Below the pieces are notes generated by a model. That model did no database searches, was not told the DNA's origin, and saw nothing but the letters and a program-made list of their open reading frames with translations. Made by a program: the position numbers and the translations under genes. Below, piece by piece: positions 1-11,222 of a stretch of 64,000 bases of DNA (position 1 is its first letter; every line of letters begins with the position of its first letter). Source of the stretch: Rhizaria sp. SCN 62-66 (Eukaryota > Rhizaria, unplaced); NCBI GenBank assembly GCA_001724265.1, contig MEDY01000184.1, positions 39,941 to 103,940 of the forward strand. The letters run 5' to 3'.

Positions 1-870
1 CTTGAGCGCGTCGAGGTTCTGCTGCACGCGCACGGGGTTGCTGGTGCGCGGAATGACACCGCGGCCCAGCTCGATGTGGAAGCGGATCGCCACCTGCGCC
101 GGCGTGCAGCCGTGCTTGGCGGCCACGGCCTGCACCGCAGCGTTGCCGAACAGGTCCAGCGGGGGCTGCCCGTCGTCGGACGGGTTGGCGTTGAAGGGGG
201 AGTAGGCCGTTATGGCGACTTTGCCCTTGCCGTCGGCGTCGCGGCCGGTGACCTCGGCCATCTCGGCCTCGAGAGCGACCTGGTTGAAGTACGGGTGCGA
301 CTCGACCTGGTTCATCACCGGGTAGTGCTTCTGCACAGAGTCCCAGACCTGCTTGAGCTGCGCGGCGGAGTAGTTCGAGACGCCGACGGCGCGCGCGAGC
401 CCGGCCTCGACGACCTGCTCCATGCCGCTCCACGTCTCGGCGAGAGAGCAGGGGTACAGCGCAATCGCACCGGACTCCGTCTTGGCGGGCACCAGCGGCG
501 TCGCGCTGGGCTGCCAGTTGGTGGGCCAGTGCACAAGGTAGAGGTCGACGTAGTCGAGACCGAGGCGCTGGAGCGAGGCGCGGCACGCGGGCACCACGGC
601 GTCGGGCGCGTGGTCGGTGTTCCAGACCTTGGTCGTCACGAACAGCTCCTCGCGCGTGCACAGACCGTCCTTGATGGCGCGCGCAATCGCGCGGCCAACG
701 GCCTCCTCGTTGCGGTAGATCGAGGCGGCGTCGATGTGGCGGCAGCCCTTGGCGATAGCGAGGTAGACCATCTCATCAGCCACATCGCCGGCGAGCTGCC
801 AGGTGCCGAAACCGAAGCAAGGCATCTTCTGGCCGGTCGCAAGGGTCACAAACGGGGTTGCGGCGGACAT
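1..870 (-). CDS. Aldo/keto reductase, 3' end beyond the window
   Basis: NADPH-dependent reductase of the aldo/keto reductase superfamily, which reduces aldehydes and ketones to alcohols in the cytosol. The minus-strand frame is open from the ATG at 870 to the window edge, giving 290 residues; family members usually have about 310-330, so a short C-terminal piece is missing. The catalytic tetrad is visible: Asp47 and Tyr52 in HIDAASIYRNEE, Lys81 in TTKVW and His114 in YLVHWP. The motif GVSNYSA follows, and ESHPYFNQ after it forms part of the barrel. Because it is open at the edge, the stop codon cannot be counted. The substrate cannot be told from sequence. No intron is seen in the visible part. 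Confidence 0.9.
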   Translation of the reverse strand, partial: MSAATPFVTLATGQKMPCFGFGTWQLAGDVADEMVYLAIAKGCRHIDAASIYRNEEAVGRAIARAIKDGLCTREELFVTTKVWNTDHAPDAVVPACRASLQRLGLDYVDLYLVHWPTNWQPSATPLVPAKTESGAIALYPCSLAETWSGMEQVVEAGLARAVGVSNYSAAQLKQVWDSVQKHYPVMNQVESHPYFNQVALEAEMAEVTGRDADGKGKVAITAYSPFNANPSDDGQPPLDLFGNAAVQAVAAKHGCTPAQVAIRFHIELGRGVIPRTSNPVRVQQNLDALK

Positions 871-1672
871 ACAACAAAACTACCAAGATGGAATACATTG
901 ACAGGAGTGAGAGGTGAGAGATAGATCGACGGAGGGGGAAGTTCAGAAGCAAGTTCGCGATGGTTTCGGTGTCATAGGAATTAAGATGAAGTGCCCTGTC
1001 GATATAACGAATGATCAAGACATATAATTTTATATAAATAATTAAATGTTAGTATTTTATCAAAGCAAACGGGTTTCGAAACAAATGACGATCAAACACG
1101 CTCAGGTTATCGTTTTGTTTTGGATTGCACCAAAGATCTGCAAGATGTGCTCACGTCACTGTCACCCCGTCACCGTCACCGTCACCGTCACGTCGCCACT
1201 ACCATCGACGAGTTTATAATGACTTACAGTGAGAGTAAACAGAAAAGAAACGAGATTTTAAGGTTGTTTGTGTTTTATTGATAAAGGGTTGTGGTGCATA
1301 AATACAAAAAAAAAAGACTGTACCGAGCCGTCCTTGTCCGTTCAAAACCGCCGGCGTCAAGGAAGCAGCCCGAGTGAAATACAGGGGAGAGCACCTCATA
1401 CTAATTGTTGTTGCTAAAGTAGCGTCTTTGGAGTTTGGTTATCGAGTGTTTGTAAAGGGTGGAGTGACTGTTGCTGTCATAGTGTAGCTGCAGTCAATCT
1501 CACAGAGACGCGCGCGCGAGAGCGCACGCGAGAGCGAGTGTGGGCGAGAGCGAGTGTAAGCTCGAGCGTAAGCTCTTTGTTGTTCGCCATTATGTAACTG
1601 TTTCAGCTCCCGTCAAGCGCTCTCTTCCGCGGCGTCTCGCCGCCCCACCCGCCGCGCGACCCACGGCCTCAC
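871..1672. other. Spacer between orphan gene end and reductase start
   Basis: This is upstream of the reductase and downstream of the 1673-2718 gene. It is AT-rich around 960-1060. It holds a short hexamer repeat of CACCGT units at about 1154-1198 and an alternating GAGAGCG/GAGTGT-rich stretch at about 1505-1570. No gene is seen. Confidence 0.6.
1154..1198. repeat. CACCGT hexamer microsatellite
   Basis: Three perfect CACCGT units at 1171-1188 are flanked by degenerate copies. Similar GGTCAC/CACCGT hexamers recur elsewhere in the window, for example inside the His-Gly tract near 7130-7250. Confidence 0.7.
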
Positions 1673-2718
1673 TCACATGGCGTAGTGGGCGATAGCCTCG
1701 AAGATGACGTAAGCGCTGACGCCGGCCGTGGCGAGCACGACGAGGCGCGCGGGCACCTCGCTGGGGCGCTGCACGGCGGGCAGCGCGGAGGAGTTGGCGA
1801 CGTGGTGCAGCGTGAGGGCGTCCGTCTGCGTCAGCGTGCTGCGAGCGAAGCCGATGTCGGGCTTGGTCACGGCCGAGGCGGGGTAGGTGACCGACACCGT
1901 CACGTCGCGCGGGCTGTGGAAGAGCGCCGAGATGGGCGTGTCGGCGGCCAGAGGCACGTCGTTGACAGAGAACTTGACCACGGGCACCACGGGGTTGAAG
2001 AGCTGGAACGCGGCGTCGGGGATGCGCGAGTTGCCCGCGGCCTGCCACGAGGACTGCATCTCGCCGGCGAGAGCGGAGAAGGTGGTGTCGAGCGGCACGA
2101 CGATGTCCTTGACGGTCAGCGAGTCAGACTTAGAGCCGGCAGGGGCTGTGTGTGTGTGAGAAGCGCGGGGTGTGGGAGCACATGGGGGAGGCAAGGGGGA
2201 AGGAGAAGAGGTCAAGGTGAGGTTACAGTGAGAAATGAAACGGTTCGAGACAGATAGCGAGTCACATGTGAAAGGGAGTTGAGGCTTCTTGTTTACGTAC
2301 GCTTGAAGAACATGCGAAAGGTCAGGGCAACGACGGGGGCACTGCCGACAGCGTCAGCCTTGGTGGCGTAGTGGCGGAACATCATGATGTTCGCGAGGCG
2401 AGGGGTGGAGATGAGATTGCCATCGGACAGGATGGGAGTCTTGGTCACCTTGCCGCCCTCAGCAAGGAACTTCTCGCGGGCCTCCTGCACAGGCTTGATG
2501 TTCAGGCCGTAGCGCTCGTCCATGACAACGTCGTAGGTGCCAAAGACGTGGGCAATCGCATCGTCGTGAGGCAGACGGGGCATGGTCGTCTGGAAGCTCG
2601 CGCGGGCGAGGGGCGCCTTGAGAACGGGAGAGACGACGCTGGTGGCAGAAGCAGTCATGCCAGACACCAGAGACTTGGCACCGCCAACGCGACTAAAACG
2701 CTGAATAGCAGAACGCAT
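1673..2718 (-). CDS. Orphan protein, likely mitochondrial, one C-terminal membrane segment
   Basis: Two exons, 2301-2718 and 1673-2145, give 296 residues ending in TGA. The intron has a GTACGT donor and a CACACAG acceptor, phase 1; the join is confirmed because both exons are then in frame. The N-terminus (MRSAIQRFSRVGGAK) is basic, free of acidic residues and Ser/Ala-rich, like a mitochondrial presequence. The C-terminus has one hydrophobic segment of about 20 residues (VLATAGVSAYVIFEAIAHY) only a residue or two from the end, like a tail-anchored or single-pass inner-membrane protein. I do not recognise the middle part. It could be a lineage-specific subunit of a respiratory or import complex, but that is inference only. 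Confidence 0.7.
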
Positions 2719-3514
2719 TTCGCAAACGTTTGTTTTTTCAAACCTTAAAACACGCGACCTACGTCTCGTCTTTTACTTTTTTCTGCCACCGTTGGGCCCG
2801 TTCCGCGGCTTACTTAGCCTCGGCCACAGGGCCGAAAAAAGGAAACCCAGAGTGACCGTGAGCAGAGCTTCATTCCGCCCAAGTTTCAACGTCATAAACG
2901 CTCTATTATAAATTGACAGTGTTGCATCCTGCTATAAACATGTCTTTGAAACCTGGTTGTTTAGTTGTGTCTTCTTGTTGCACATTACCTGGCGCGATAT
3001 CTTTGGAAATAAGGGCGCCCACAGTCAAGCTTGACCACAGCTGAAAGAGGTCAGACTGGCAGAAAAGTGGAGTCGAGAAACGATTAAAGGAATCGACAAT
3101 TATGACCGCAAAGCTCTTTGCAATTGATGCACCCTATGTGCAATGAGTTATTTGACGTAGTATTTAAATTGTTGCGCTTGAAGCCGTCTTCTATTTTGTG
3201 TTTGACTCTGTCGGAGGAGCGCCACGTGTGAGGGTCTATCTCACCCCTTCCCTCATCGCGTGCCACTGCTGCGCCTTTTCCATCTTTGCACATTCGCTGA
3301 CGACTTTCTTCACCCTATTTCCTCGCCTTTGTAACACTCCGCATTCTCTCTCACGTGTGGCTCGGCCGACGTATACGCGTTCACAGGACCAACACTCCAG
3401 TCCCAGAGCTGGTAAGACAAGCACCTTTCGTATCTCCAGCATTCCCCGCCCCCTCGCCCCTCCGCGCAGCCCCCGCTCCCCGCCCGCCCACCCTCCTCCG
3501 GCCCTGGCCGCCGC
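2719..3514. other. Divergent promoter region
   Basis: This spacer separates the minus-strand orphan gene from the plus-strand ankyrin gene, so it must carry both promoters. It is AT-rich in 2880-3200 and becomes C-rich and pyrimidine-rich towards 3515. One copy of the dispersed 11-mer GTGACCGTGAG lies at 2852-2862. No gene is seen. Confidence 0.6.
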
Positions 3515-6091
3515 ATGTCCTACTCCGGTGCCGCGCCCCCCGCGATGTCGCTGACGATGCCGCTGCCGCCCAAAGGGCTCGCGGCGCAGAAGAAGGTCAC
3601 GGTCACGCTCGACCCGCTCCTCGTCGCCGGCGCCACGCTCCCCGGCGCGCCCGGCGCTTCCGCCTCCGCCTCAGGCGCGGGCGGCTACGGCAGCTACGGC
3701 CACGGCGCCGGCCACGGCTGCGGCCCGTCGTCGTCGTCGTCGTCGTTGATGACTGGCGCGCCGCTGCCGGTGCCCGCGCCGCTGCCGCCGTCCGCGTACG
3801 CCGTGGCGGGCCCGCATCCGGACCTGCCGTTCATCCTCACGCTGGCCTCGCAGGAGATCGCCACGGCCGTTGACGCGTACCTCGAGACCACCGTCACGCC
3901 GCTTGTCCGCAGCGCCGTCAACATCGCCGCGGGCTTCACCATGGCCGCCCATCAGCTGCAATAGCAGACCTCCTCATCCTCCTCTTCCTCGGCCGTTGCC
4001 GCCGCCGCCGCCGCGGCCGCGCGGCCCGTGGACCCGGCGTTGGTGGCGCAGGTGCACGGCGCCGTGCGCTCGATGGTGGCCGCGTGCCGTGCCTCTGTCG
4101 TGCCGTGGTTGCGCGAGCAGCTCGCCGAGCAGGCCGCCGCCATCGCGCGTGCCTCGCTCGACGCGCGGCCGCTCGACGCGCGCGCGCTCGCCGCCGTCGA
4201 GAGCAACCCGTTCATGGCCTACAGCACGCCCCACCAGTACGCATACGCCGCCTCCTCGTCATCCGGCCATGGCAGTCAGTTCGCAGGCCCTATGGCGGTG
4301 GCAGGAGGCTCGGGCGCGTCGCCGACGCTGGCGGGCGCGCGCCACATGCGCAAGCGCTCCAGCGACATGCGCGACGCGCGCGTTGGCAGCGCCAACGCCA
4401 ACTTGGCCTCCAGCTCCCACTACAACGGCGGCGGCGGCGGCAACAACCTGGCGATGCAGCGCAGCAGCACGGCCTCCCCCGGCCCCGGCGCGGGCCCCAA
4501 CAGTAGCAACAGCGGCGGCGGCGGCAGCGACGCGTACCGCACACTGGAGCGGCTGTGCCGCGCGGGCGACACGCAGGCGCTGGCGGACGCGATCAACGAG
4601 GCGCTGGTGTCGGCGCCCGACGCGGCGGCGGCGTGGCTGGGCCCCCAGGGCCGCGCGCGCTCCTCGCTGCTGCACGTCGCGGCGTCGCTGCGGCGGCCCG
4701 ACATGTGCGCCGTGCTGGTGAATCTGGGCGCGAACCCGAACCTGGTTAACGCGCGCGGCGTCACGCCCGTGCTGGTCGCGCTCGACGCCGGCGACGCGGG
4801 CTCCGCGCGGGCCATGGCCGAGCGCGGCGGGCGGCTGCCGCGCCAGGAGCTGGCGGCCGTCGAGGCGCGGCTGGGTCGCGCGCTGGACTCCGAGCTGACC
4901 GCCGATCTGCTGGCGCCGCCCGTGGACAACGCCGCGTGGGACGCCGAGAACGCGGCCAACCCGCCGCTGTCCTTCTCTCGCCCGCCCACCTCGATGACCG
5001 GGGCCGCGGCCGGGGCCGGGGGCGTTGCGGGCAGCGCGTCCCCGCAGCTCGGCGCCAGCGCCAACAACACCGCTGGCACCAACAGTGCGGCCGCGGCTGC
5101 GGCTGCGGCGGCGGGCGGCGTGTCTGCCGAGTACGCGCGGTCCGTGCTGATGACCGTACCGCCGACCAAACCCGCGGACGCGACGGAGAAGCAGGTGGGC
5201 AAGATGCTCGACAAGCTCGTGCGCTTCGGCGACCAGGCCACGCTCAAGACCTTCCTGGACTCGCTCAGCACGGGCGAGAGGCTGCTGCACACGGGCCCCA
5301 CGGGCCACTCCAAGTCGACGCTGCTCTTCACGGCGGCGTGGAACAAGCGCAGTGACTTGTTCGATTTACTTATCGCGGGCGTGGGCGTGGACGTGAACCA
5401 CCGGAACCTGCGGCGCAACACGGCGCTGCTCATGTCGGTGGAGCAGGGCGACATGGACGCTGTGGCGCTGCTGCTGCAGTACGGCGCCTACGCCACCGAG
5501 CGCGACCTTAAGGAGCTGGAGGCGCGGACCGGCCACGGCTGTGATCCCGCGATCGTGGCGCTGCTGATGGACAACTACAAGTCGCGCAAGGCCATGGGCG
5601 AGTTCGACAAGGTCAAGGACGAGAAGGCTACGGTGACGGCGTCCAACGTCAAGAAGGCGCTGGCGGCGCTGTCGCCCGAGAAGAGCGCGTTCCGGCAGGA
5701 CATCCACAAGGAGCTGGAGCGGCACGTCAAGTTCGGCGACCCCGCCAAGGTGCGCGGCATGCTCGAGGCGCTTCCGCAGGCCTCGCGCGACGCTCATCTG
5801 GGCCCCGTGGGGATGTCCAAGTCGACGCTGCTCTTCACGGCGGCCTGGCACCGACGCGCCGACATGTGTCGCGTGCTGGTCGAGTGCGGCGCCGACGTGA
5901 CGCACCGCAACGTGCGGCAAAACAGCGCCGTGTCGATGGCCATCGAGCAGCACTCGCTCGAGACCGTCGAGGCATTGCTTGAGACCGGCGCCGACAGCTC
6001 GGCGCAGGAGGTGCGGGAGATTGAGAAGCGGACGAACAAGCCCGTGCCAGAGCAGATCACCGACGCGATCTTCGACTGGTGCGGCAAGTAA
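3515..6091 (+). CDS. Ankyrin-repeat protein with an in-frame UAG
   Basis: The frame runs from ATG 3515 to TAA 6089-6091, 858 residues, with one internal TAG at 3962-3964 (codon 150). Frame and composition are unchanged across it: HQLQ, then TAG, then QTSSSSSSSA. The next in-frame ATG or GTG is only at about 4028, so a standard-code annotation would give two separate proteins. Residues 1-335 are low complexity (Gly, Ser, Ala) with one ordered island near 85-150. Three ankyrin blocks follow at about 340-430, 560-685 and 725-850, with signatures such as SLLHVAA, STLLFTAAW and NAAL-type helices. The last two blocks are similar to each other (both carry SKSTLLFTAAW), so they look duplicated. Probably a protein-binding scaffold; the partner is unknown. 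No intron. Confidence 0.85.
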
Positions 6092-6635
6092 GGCGAGACT
6101 GACGCTGACGCTGATGCTTTTTGCGACTGAAATCGTCTTCTTGCAGTGGCCCAAGTCTACAAGTCTTTCCTTGTGTCTGTCTTTTGTTTTTGTTGTGATT
6201 GTCGTTGCAATTGTGATTTCTCACCAGTGCTTTCGCTGTCCTTTTCTCATCCTTGTTTATCGAGTTTGTTTTCCACGACGGAGTTGTGTCACGCTGCTGT
6301 TCCGTTGCGTTGTTTCTCTACAGCGCATCGACTGCAGTAACTCCCCCAACCCCACATTCCTTTTGTAAATGATAACTTTTTTTTTTCACACTGGTCATAC
6401 TTTGACCACATATCAAGAGGTAGAGACGTTGCTGTTTACCATTGTTACAGTTTACAGTGGCGCTCTCTGCGTATCCACCCTTGCTCTGTCTTGTGGTCTT
6501 ACTTGTTTGTTTACCGTAATCAATACAAACTCCGTCAATTGCACTCTGAGCGCCGATTTTGATTAATTCAACTTAATTTGTGCTCCTCTTCAATTTTGTT
6601 TTCACTATAGAAGTGGTCTTCGACCTCTATTCCCC
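6092..6635. other. Spacer, AT- and pyrimidine-rich
   Basis: This is the downstream region of the ankyrin gene and the promoter of the TPR-like gene. It has a T10 run at about 6379-6388 and long pyrimidine-rich stretches. No gene is seen. Confidence 0.5.
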
Positions 6636-8141
6636 ATGTCCCTGGTACGTACTTACTCTCATCTTTCTATCCACTTACCTTCAGCTCTTGTTGCTTCATA
6701 CTCACACCTATACACTCTTTTTTTGTTTGTGAGCAGAACTACTCTAAATGGGACGTTATTGAGGCTGCCGAGCGCGAGGATGAGGAGCGCGAAAAGGCCA
6801 TTTTACGCGAAAAGACCCGTCTTAAGTACGTCTCACTCTCCAGCTCTCTCTTAAGAGCTTCTCCTTCTATTTAGACGCGCCTCTCTATAATCCTCACTAT
6901 GAACCTGCTACGCTACTTTATCCATGCTCCTTCACTTGTATTGTTTGCTATCGCCATCTTTTCGGCCCGCCGCAGGTACATGTCTGAGCAGGCGGAGCGG
7001 CAGCGGCAGTGGCAGGAGCGCAACCCTGGCGCGGCGCCGCCAGCGCAGCACTCCGTGTGCGGCTGCAGCCCCGCCGCGTTCCAGCTCGCCGTAGAGGCGC
7101 AGTAGCAGGCCGCGAGCGCCGACACAGGCAGCGGTCACGGCCACGGTCACGGCCACGGTCACGGCCACGGTCATGCCCACGGTCATGCCCACAACAGCCA
7201 TGATCACGATCACGATCATGGTCACGGTCACGGTCACGGTCACGGTCATTCCCATGGCCCTGCGACCGCGCCCGCGCCTGCGCCTGCGCATCTTGCTGCG
7301 ACTAAGGCCGAAGCTGCCACAGCCTCAACTGCTTCCAAGGCTCCTGTCCCTGCTCCTGCTGCTGCAGCTGCAACTGCTGCCTCAGCTGCTCCAGCTTCAT
7401 CGCCCGCAGCGCGCAACGCCCCTGCAGCGAGCAACGGCACCAGCGCAGCGGCCGCCGCTTCGAACCCCCTGGGCTGCGGGTTTGCGGGCGTCGAGCAGCT
7501 GCAGGCGTTCATCGACGCCGCGAAAGCTGCGGCTGCGAACAACAACAGCAGCAAAACCAAGAGTAACAACAAGAATGCAGTTAGCAGCAGCAGCAGCACG
7601 GCTGTAGCAGCAACTGCGACAAATGCGGCTACCACTACTGCTCCCGCCGCCGCGCCTGCAGCTGCGCCTGCGGCCAACAGCAACAGCAGCGGCAGCGGCA
7701 GCGGCAGCGGCAGCGGCAGCAGTAGCAGTAGCAGCGCGGCACAGCCTGCGTTTTCGTCGCTGCCGCTGAGCGAGAAGAACCTCCGCAAGCGTGTGGGACT
7801 AGCGGCCGCGCTCGCCGACGCGCGGGACCACCTGGCCGCCGCCGCGCTGCACCCGCAGCTGCAGCTGCGCGCTGAGACAGCAGCAACAACAGCAGGCACA
7901 ACCGCGACCGCGACTTCTGCGACAGCAGTTGCTGAGAGCGAGACAGTGAGGCCTCTGTGGCTGCCGCGGCCTCTCTGGGCCGCCCTTGCCCCTTCGCTCT
8001 CATCATCCTCAACATCATCAACTGCAACAACAACTGCAACAGCTGCAACAGAAACAGACTCGGCGGCAAAGCTAACGCCAGCGCCCGCGTCGCCGTCAGC
8101 GCCCGCGCCCGTCAAGCCCGTCAAGCCCTCCGTCTCTGCCT

Positions 8142-8185
<44 letters not shown>

Positions 8186-8908
8186 TCAGTGCTGGCCCTG
8201 GCGCGCTCGCCGCACCCGCCCGCGGCGTTGCGGCGCGCGGCGGGCAGCATCCTCTCGCGTGCCCAGCTCTTCGTCAACGACATCACGGGCGCGGGCGACG
8301 GCGAGGAGGGCTGGGCGCTGCAGCGGGCTGAGGCGCGGGCGTTCGCGCTCACGGCCGTTGCCGAGGCCGCGGCAGGGCAGGCGCAGGCCGCCGAGCGCGC
8401 CGCCGCCACCGCGCTGGCCATCGACGTCGACTCGGCGCGCGCGCTGGCACTTTGGGCGGACCAGGGACGTCTGCCAGGAAGTGACTGTGAGCAGCAGCAG
8501 AGTGACCGTGAGCCGCAGCGGCAGACACAGCAGGGACCTGAGAGTGGTGATTCGTCGCCGCTCGTGCTGCTGTTCAGCCGGTCTGCGGCGCGGGGCGAGC
8601 CCCTCTGCGCGCGCGCCTTCGCCCGCCACCTCAAAGCCGCCGCCGCAGCCTCCGCAGCAGTTCCACAGAGCGGTCCGGAGGGCCCTACCACCAGCGAAAG
8701 CGACGGCGAGTCCGAGACCGAGGAGGGCGCGGCAGTGGGCGGTATGGGCCGCCCCTCGGCCCACTGGGTGCCCGTGGCGGCCGCCGACGTGCTGGGCTCC
8801 GCGGCGACGGCGCTGCTGGCGCGGGCCGAGGCGCTGCGGTCGCGCGGGTAGCCCGCCAAGGCGAGGGCCGCGCTGGCAGAGGTGCTTGCGCTGGCCCAGG
8901 CCGGCGTT

Positions 8909-8945
<37 letters not shown>

Positions 8946-9470
8946 GCAGTAATAATACTGGTGATGCAAGCAGTACGAGTGCGTTGGCGGAGACGGGGGA
9001 GCTGGTGCGACTGTGGGTCTGGGTGGACGGTGCAGAGGCTGCGCTGCTGCGCAAAGAGAGTACGTCCATCGAACAATCTATATCTTGGTGATTTACGTTA
9101 TGATCTGTATCGTGCAATGTGGAGGGATGTGAAATTTCTCATCAAATGTGATGATGAATGACACTATTAGTTGACATGAGGATTGACTAGGGATTTCGAT
9201 TGTTTGATGGAATTATCCACATATTTCTCACTTTGTATTGCCTTTTTGTATCATTGCGCATTCTCCCTTTCACTCACACCAACTGCTCAATTCACCGCTC
9301 ACTGCTCACCGCTCACTGCACACACCGCACTGACAGTGGCCGCTAGCGCGCGCGCCCAGTCCCGGCGGCTCGAGAGGGAGGCCAGTACCGCCGCCAAGCG
9401 CGAGGGCGCCATGGCCCGCCGTATGGCCGCCGCGCTCAGGGCCGCCGCCGCAGCGGACGACAAGAGCTGA
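6636..9470 (+). CDS. TPR-like protein with Cdc37-like N-terminus and two in-frame UAGs
   Basis: Four exons: 6636-6644, 6737-6825, 6976-9059 and 9337-9470; 771 residues, TGA stop. All three introns start GTACGT and all phases close. Two TAG codons lie in frame in exon 3: 7103-7105 (codon 76, context EAQ-TAG-QAAS) and 8849-8851 (codon 658, context SRG-TAG-PAKARAALAEVL, a TPR-like helix). The start MSLNYSKWDVIE resembles the N-terminus of the Hsp90 cochaperone Cdc37 (DYSKWD-IE), but the rest of Cdc37 is not evident. Then come a (Gly-His)n tract at about residues 85-125, long Ala/Ser/Pro/Gln linkers, a helical region around 7770-8450 with TPR character, and a basic helical tail. Next to RPAP3, an Hsp90-linked assembly role is possible but is inference. 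Confidence 0.8.
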
Positions 9471-9561
9471 GCTGGGCAGCTGCTGACAACATGAGCTAAC
9501 TTGCTCGCTCAAGCGAAGGTGAGATTCGTGCTCACTGAAAGCTGCAAGCTTCTTTGCGCAT

Positions 9562-9993
9562 TCACTCGCTGCTGGCAGCGGGCTTCTCGTCACCGCCTTC
9601 CTTCGCAGGGGCAGCGGTGGCAGCAGCGGGCGCGGCAGCGGGAGCAGCAGCGGGAGCAGCAGCGGCAGCGGGCGCCGGGGCGGGGGCGTCGCGCTGCTGG
9701 TAGTAACCGAGCACTTTGAAAACGAATGCAGAGAGTTGGGATAACGAAGGCGTGAGAAGAGATAAGTGGGATATGTTATGAATAAGGAGTGTGGAATTGC
9801 AGTTAGCGTCGCGAAAGTGCGTCGTACCTTTGCTGGCGAGCAGGGCGAGGGCGTCCTTCTGGTCCTTGTCGAGGCTCTCCATGGGGATGGGCTCGATGAT
9901 TTGAATGTCCATATCGTCGTCATCGGAGTCAGAGTCGCCAATCAAGCGCTTGGGTTGAGGCTTCTCCTCGACGTTCTCCTGTGGGGTAGACAT
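9562..9993 (-). CDS. Small acidic protein of unknown function
   Basis: Two exons, 9828-9993 and 9562-9713; 105 residues, TGA stop. The intron (9714-9827) has a GTACGA donor and a TTTCAAAG acceptor. It is 114 nt long, a multiple of three, and has no stop in frame, so a retained-intron form would also be translatable. The protein begins with an acidic patch (DSDSDDDD) and a short helical segment (QKDALALLASK joined to VLGYYQQ), and ends in an Ala/Pro-rich tail. No family recognised. It lies tail to tail with the plus-strand TPR-like gene, with 91 bases between them. Confidence 0.65.
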   Translation of the reverse strand: MSTPQENVEEKPQPKRLIGDSDSDDDDMDIQIIEPIPMESLDKDQKDALALLASKGTTHFRDANCNSTLLIHNISHLSLLTPSLSQLSAFVFKVLGYYQQRDAPAPAPAAAAAPAAAPAAAPAAATAAPAKEGGDEKPAASSE

Positions 9994-10334
9994 ATTTTCT
10001 TACTTAACGGATGTTAACACATCGATGTTCACTCTCCGAATCTTTGATCACTTCGAGCCCAGTTTGCGCCCCAAGCTGCGCAAGCGTGCAATCGCTGCAT
10101 TTGTGGTAATCGCAGTATTTTTCAAATTACACTCATTTACAAAATTATTATTAGATTTCAACTACGTTTTTGGATTATAAAGACTTAAATACACACCATA
10201 CACAACTGTTATATGTATTGGCCTTCAAACAAGCCTTCTATATAAACTGGGAATTCCTTCCTTCATTTCCACTTGAACATGCAGTGCACGTGTCTCACAA
10301 ACGTCGCTCAGACTCAATCCAACCGGTCGTCCGT
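9994..10334. other. Spacer between RPAP3 end and small acidic gene
   Basis: AT-rich, especially 10110-10260. It should hold the promoter of the small acidic gene and the RPAP3 3' region. No gene is seen. Confidence 0.5.
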
Positions 10335-11190
10335 TCACTCGGCGTAGAGCTCCGCGACCCCGGCGACCTCCGCCTTGGCCTTGGCGCCAATGAGCGCGGC
10401 GGCGACCGCTGCGAGTACCCTGGCGACGGCGTCCTTGTCCCCGCGCCCCAGCAGCGCCAGCGCGAGAGCAAAGCGCTCTACGGCCGCCAGCCCGGTCAGC
10501 ACGGCCAGCGCCGCCTCCGCCACCGCGGCCACCGCCGCCGAGGCCGCCGCGGCGCTGCCTGACTCCTGTTGTGTGATAGAGGCCGTCTCTGTCTCTGTCC
10601 CTACTGCTGCTGTTGCTGTTGCAGTTGTTGCAGTCGCGATGGCGCGGCGCAGCAGCGCGTCGAGCCCGCGCACGCAGGCGGCGAGCACGTCGGCGCCCAT
10701 AACCGAAGGCAAAAGCTTCGGCAGCCGCTTGCGCGGGCTGGGGGTCGACACCAGCCACGCGCCCCACGCCGCCCACCGCTCCACTAAGGGGCCGTCGTCT
10801 AAGGGGCCGCCGGCTAAGGGATCCTTAGACGAGGAGGACGTCACATCGGTTGCGACAGCCGCGGGGGGCATTTCTGTGAAGCGGGCGGGCCCCAGGAGCG
10901 CGTCGAGCGTGGCCATGAAAGCGGCGGCAGACTTAGCAGGGGGCGGCAATGTAGACGCCGACGCCGACGCCGACGCTGACGCTGACGCTGACGCAGCAGT
11001 TGCAGACATAATAGTTGCAGTGTCAGGCACAACAGCAGGAGCAGCGGTGTTCTTGGACTCGGTCAGGATTGACAACAGCGTCGACGTCGCACTTGCACTG
11101 GAAGCACTCGCATTCGCACTGGCATTGACAGGAGCAGACTGAGCCTTGGCGTCAGACACAACCTCACTGCCATCATTCTCCTGCTCCTGT

Positions 11191-11222
<32 letters not shown>

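Noticed and set aside
76-924. 282-codon plus-strand frame opposite the reductase
   Set aside because: Shadow of the clear aldo/keto reductase on the minus strand.
7246-9117. 623-codon minus-strand frame opposite the TPR-like gene
   Set aside because: Long Ser/Ala/Leu runs arise from complementing repeat codons; the plus strand has the splice-consistent gene.
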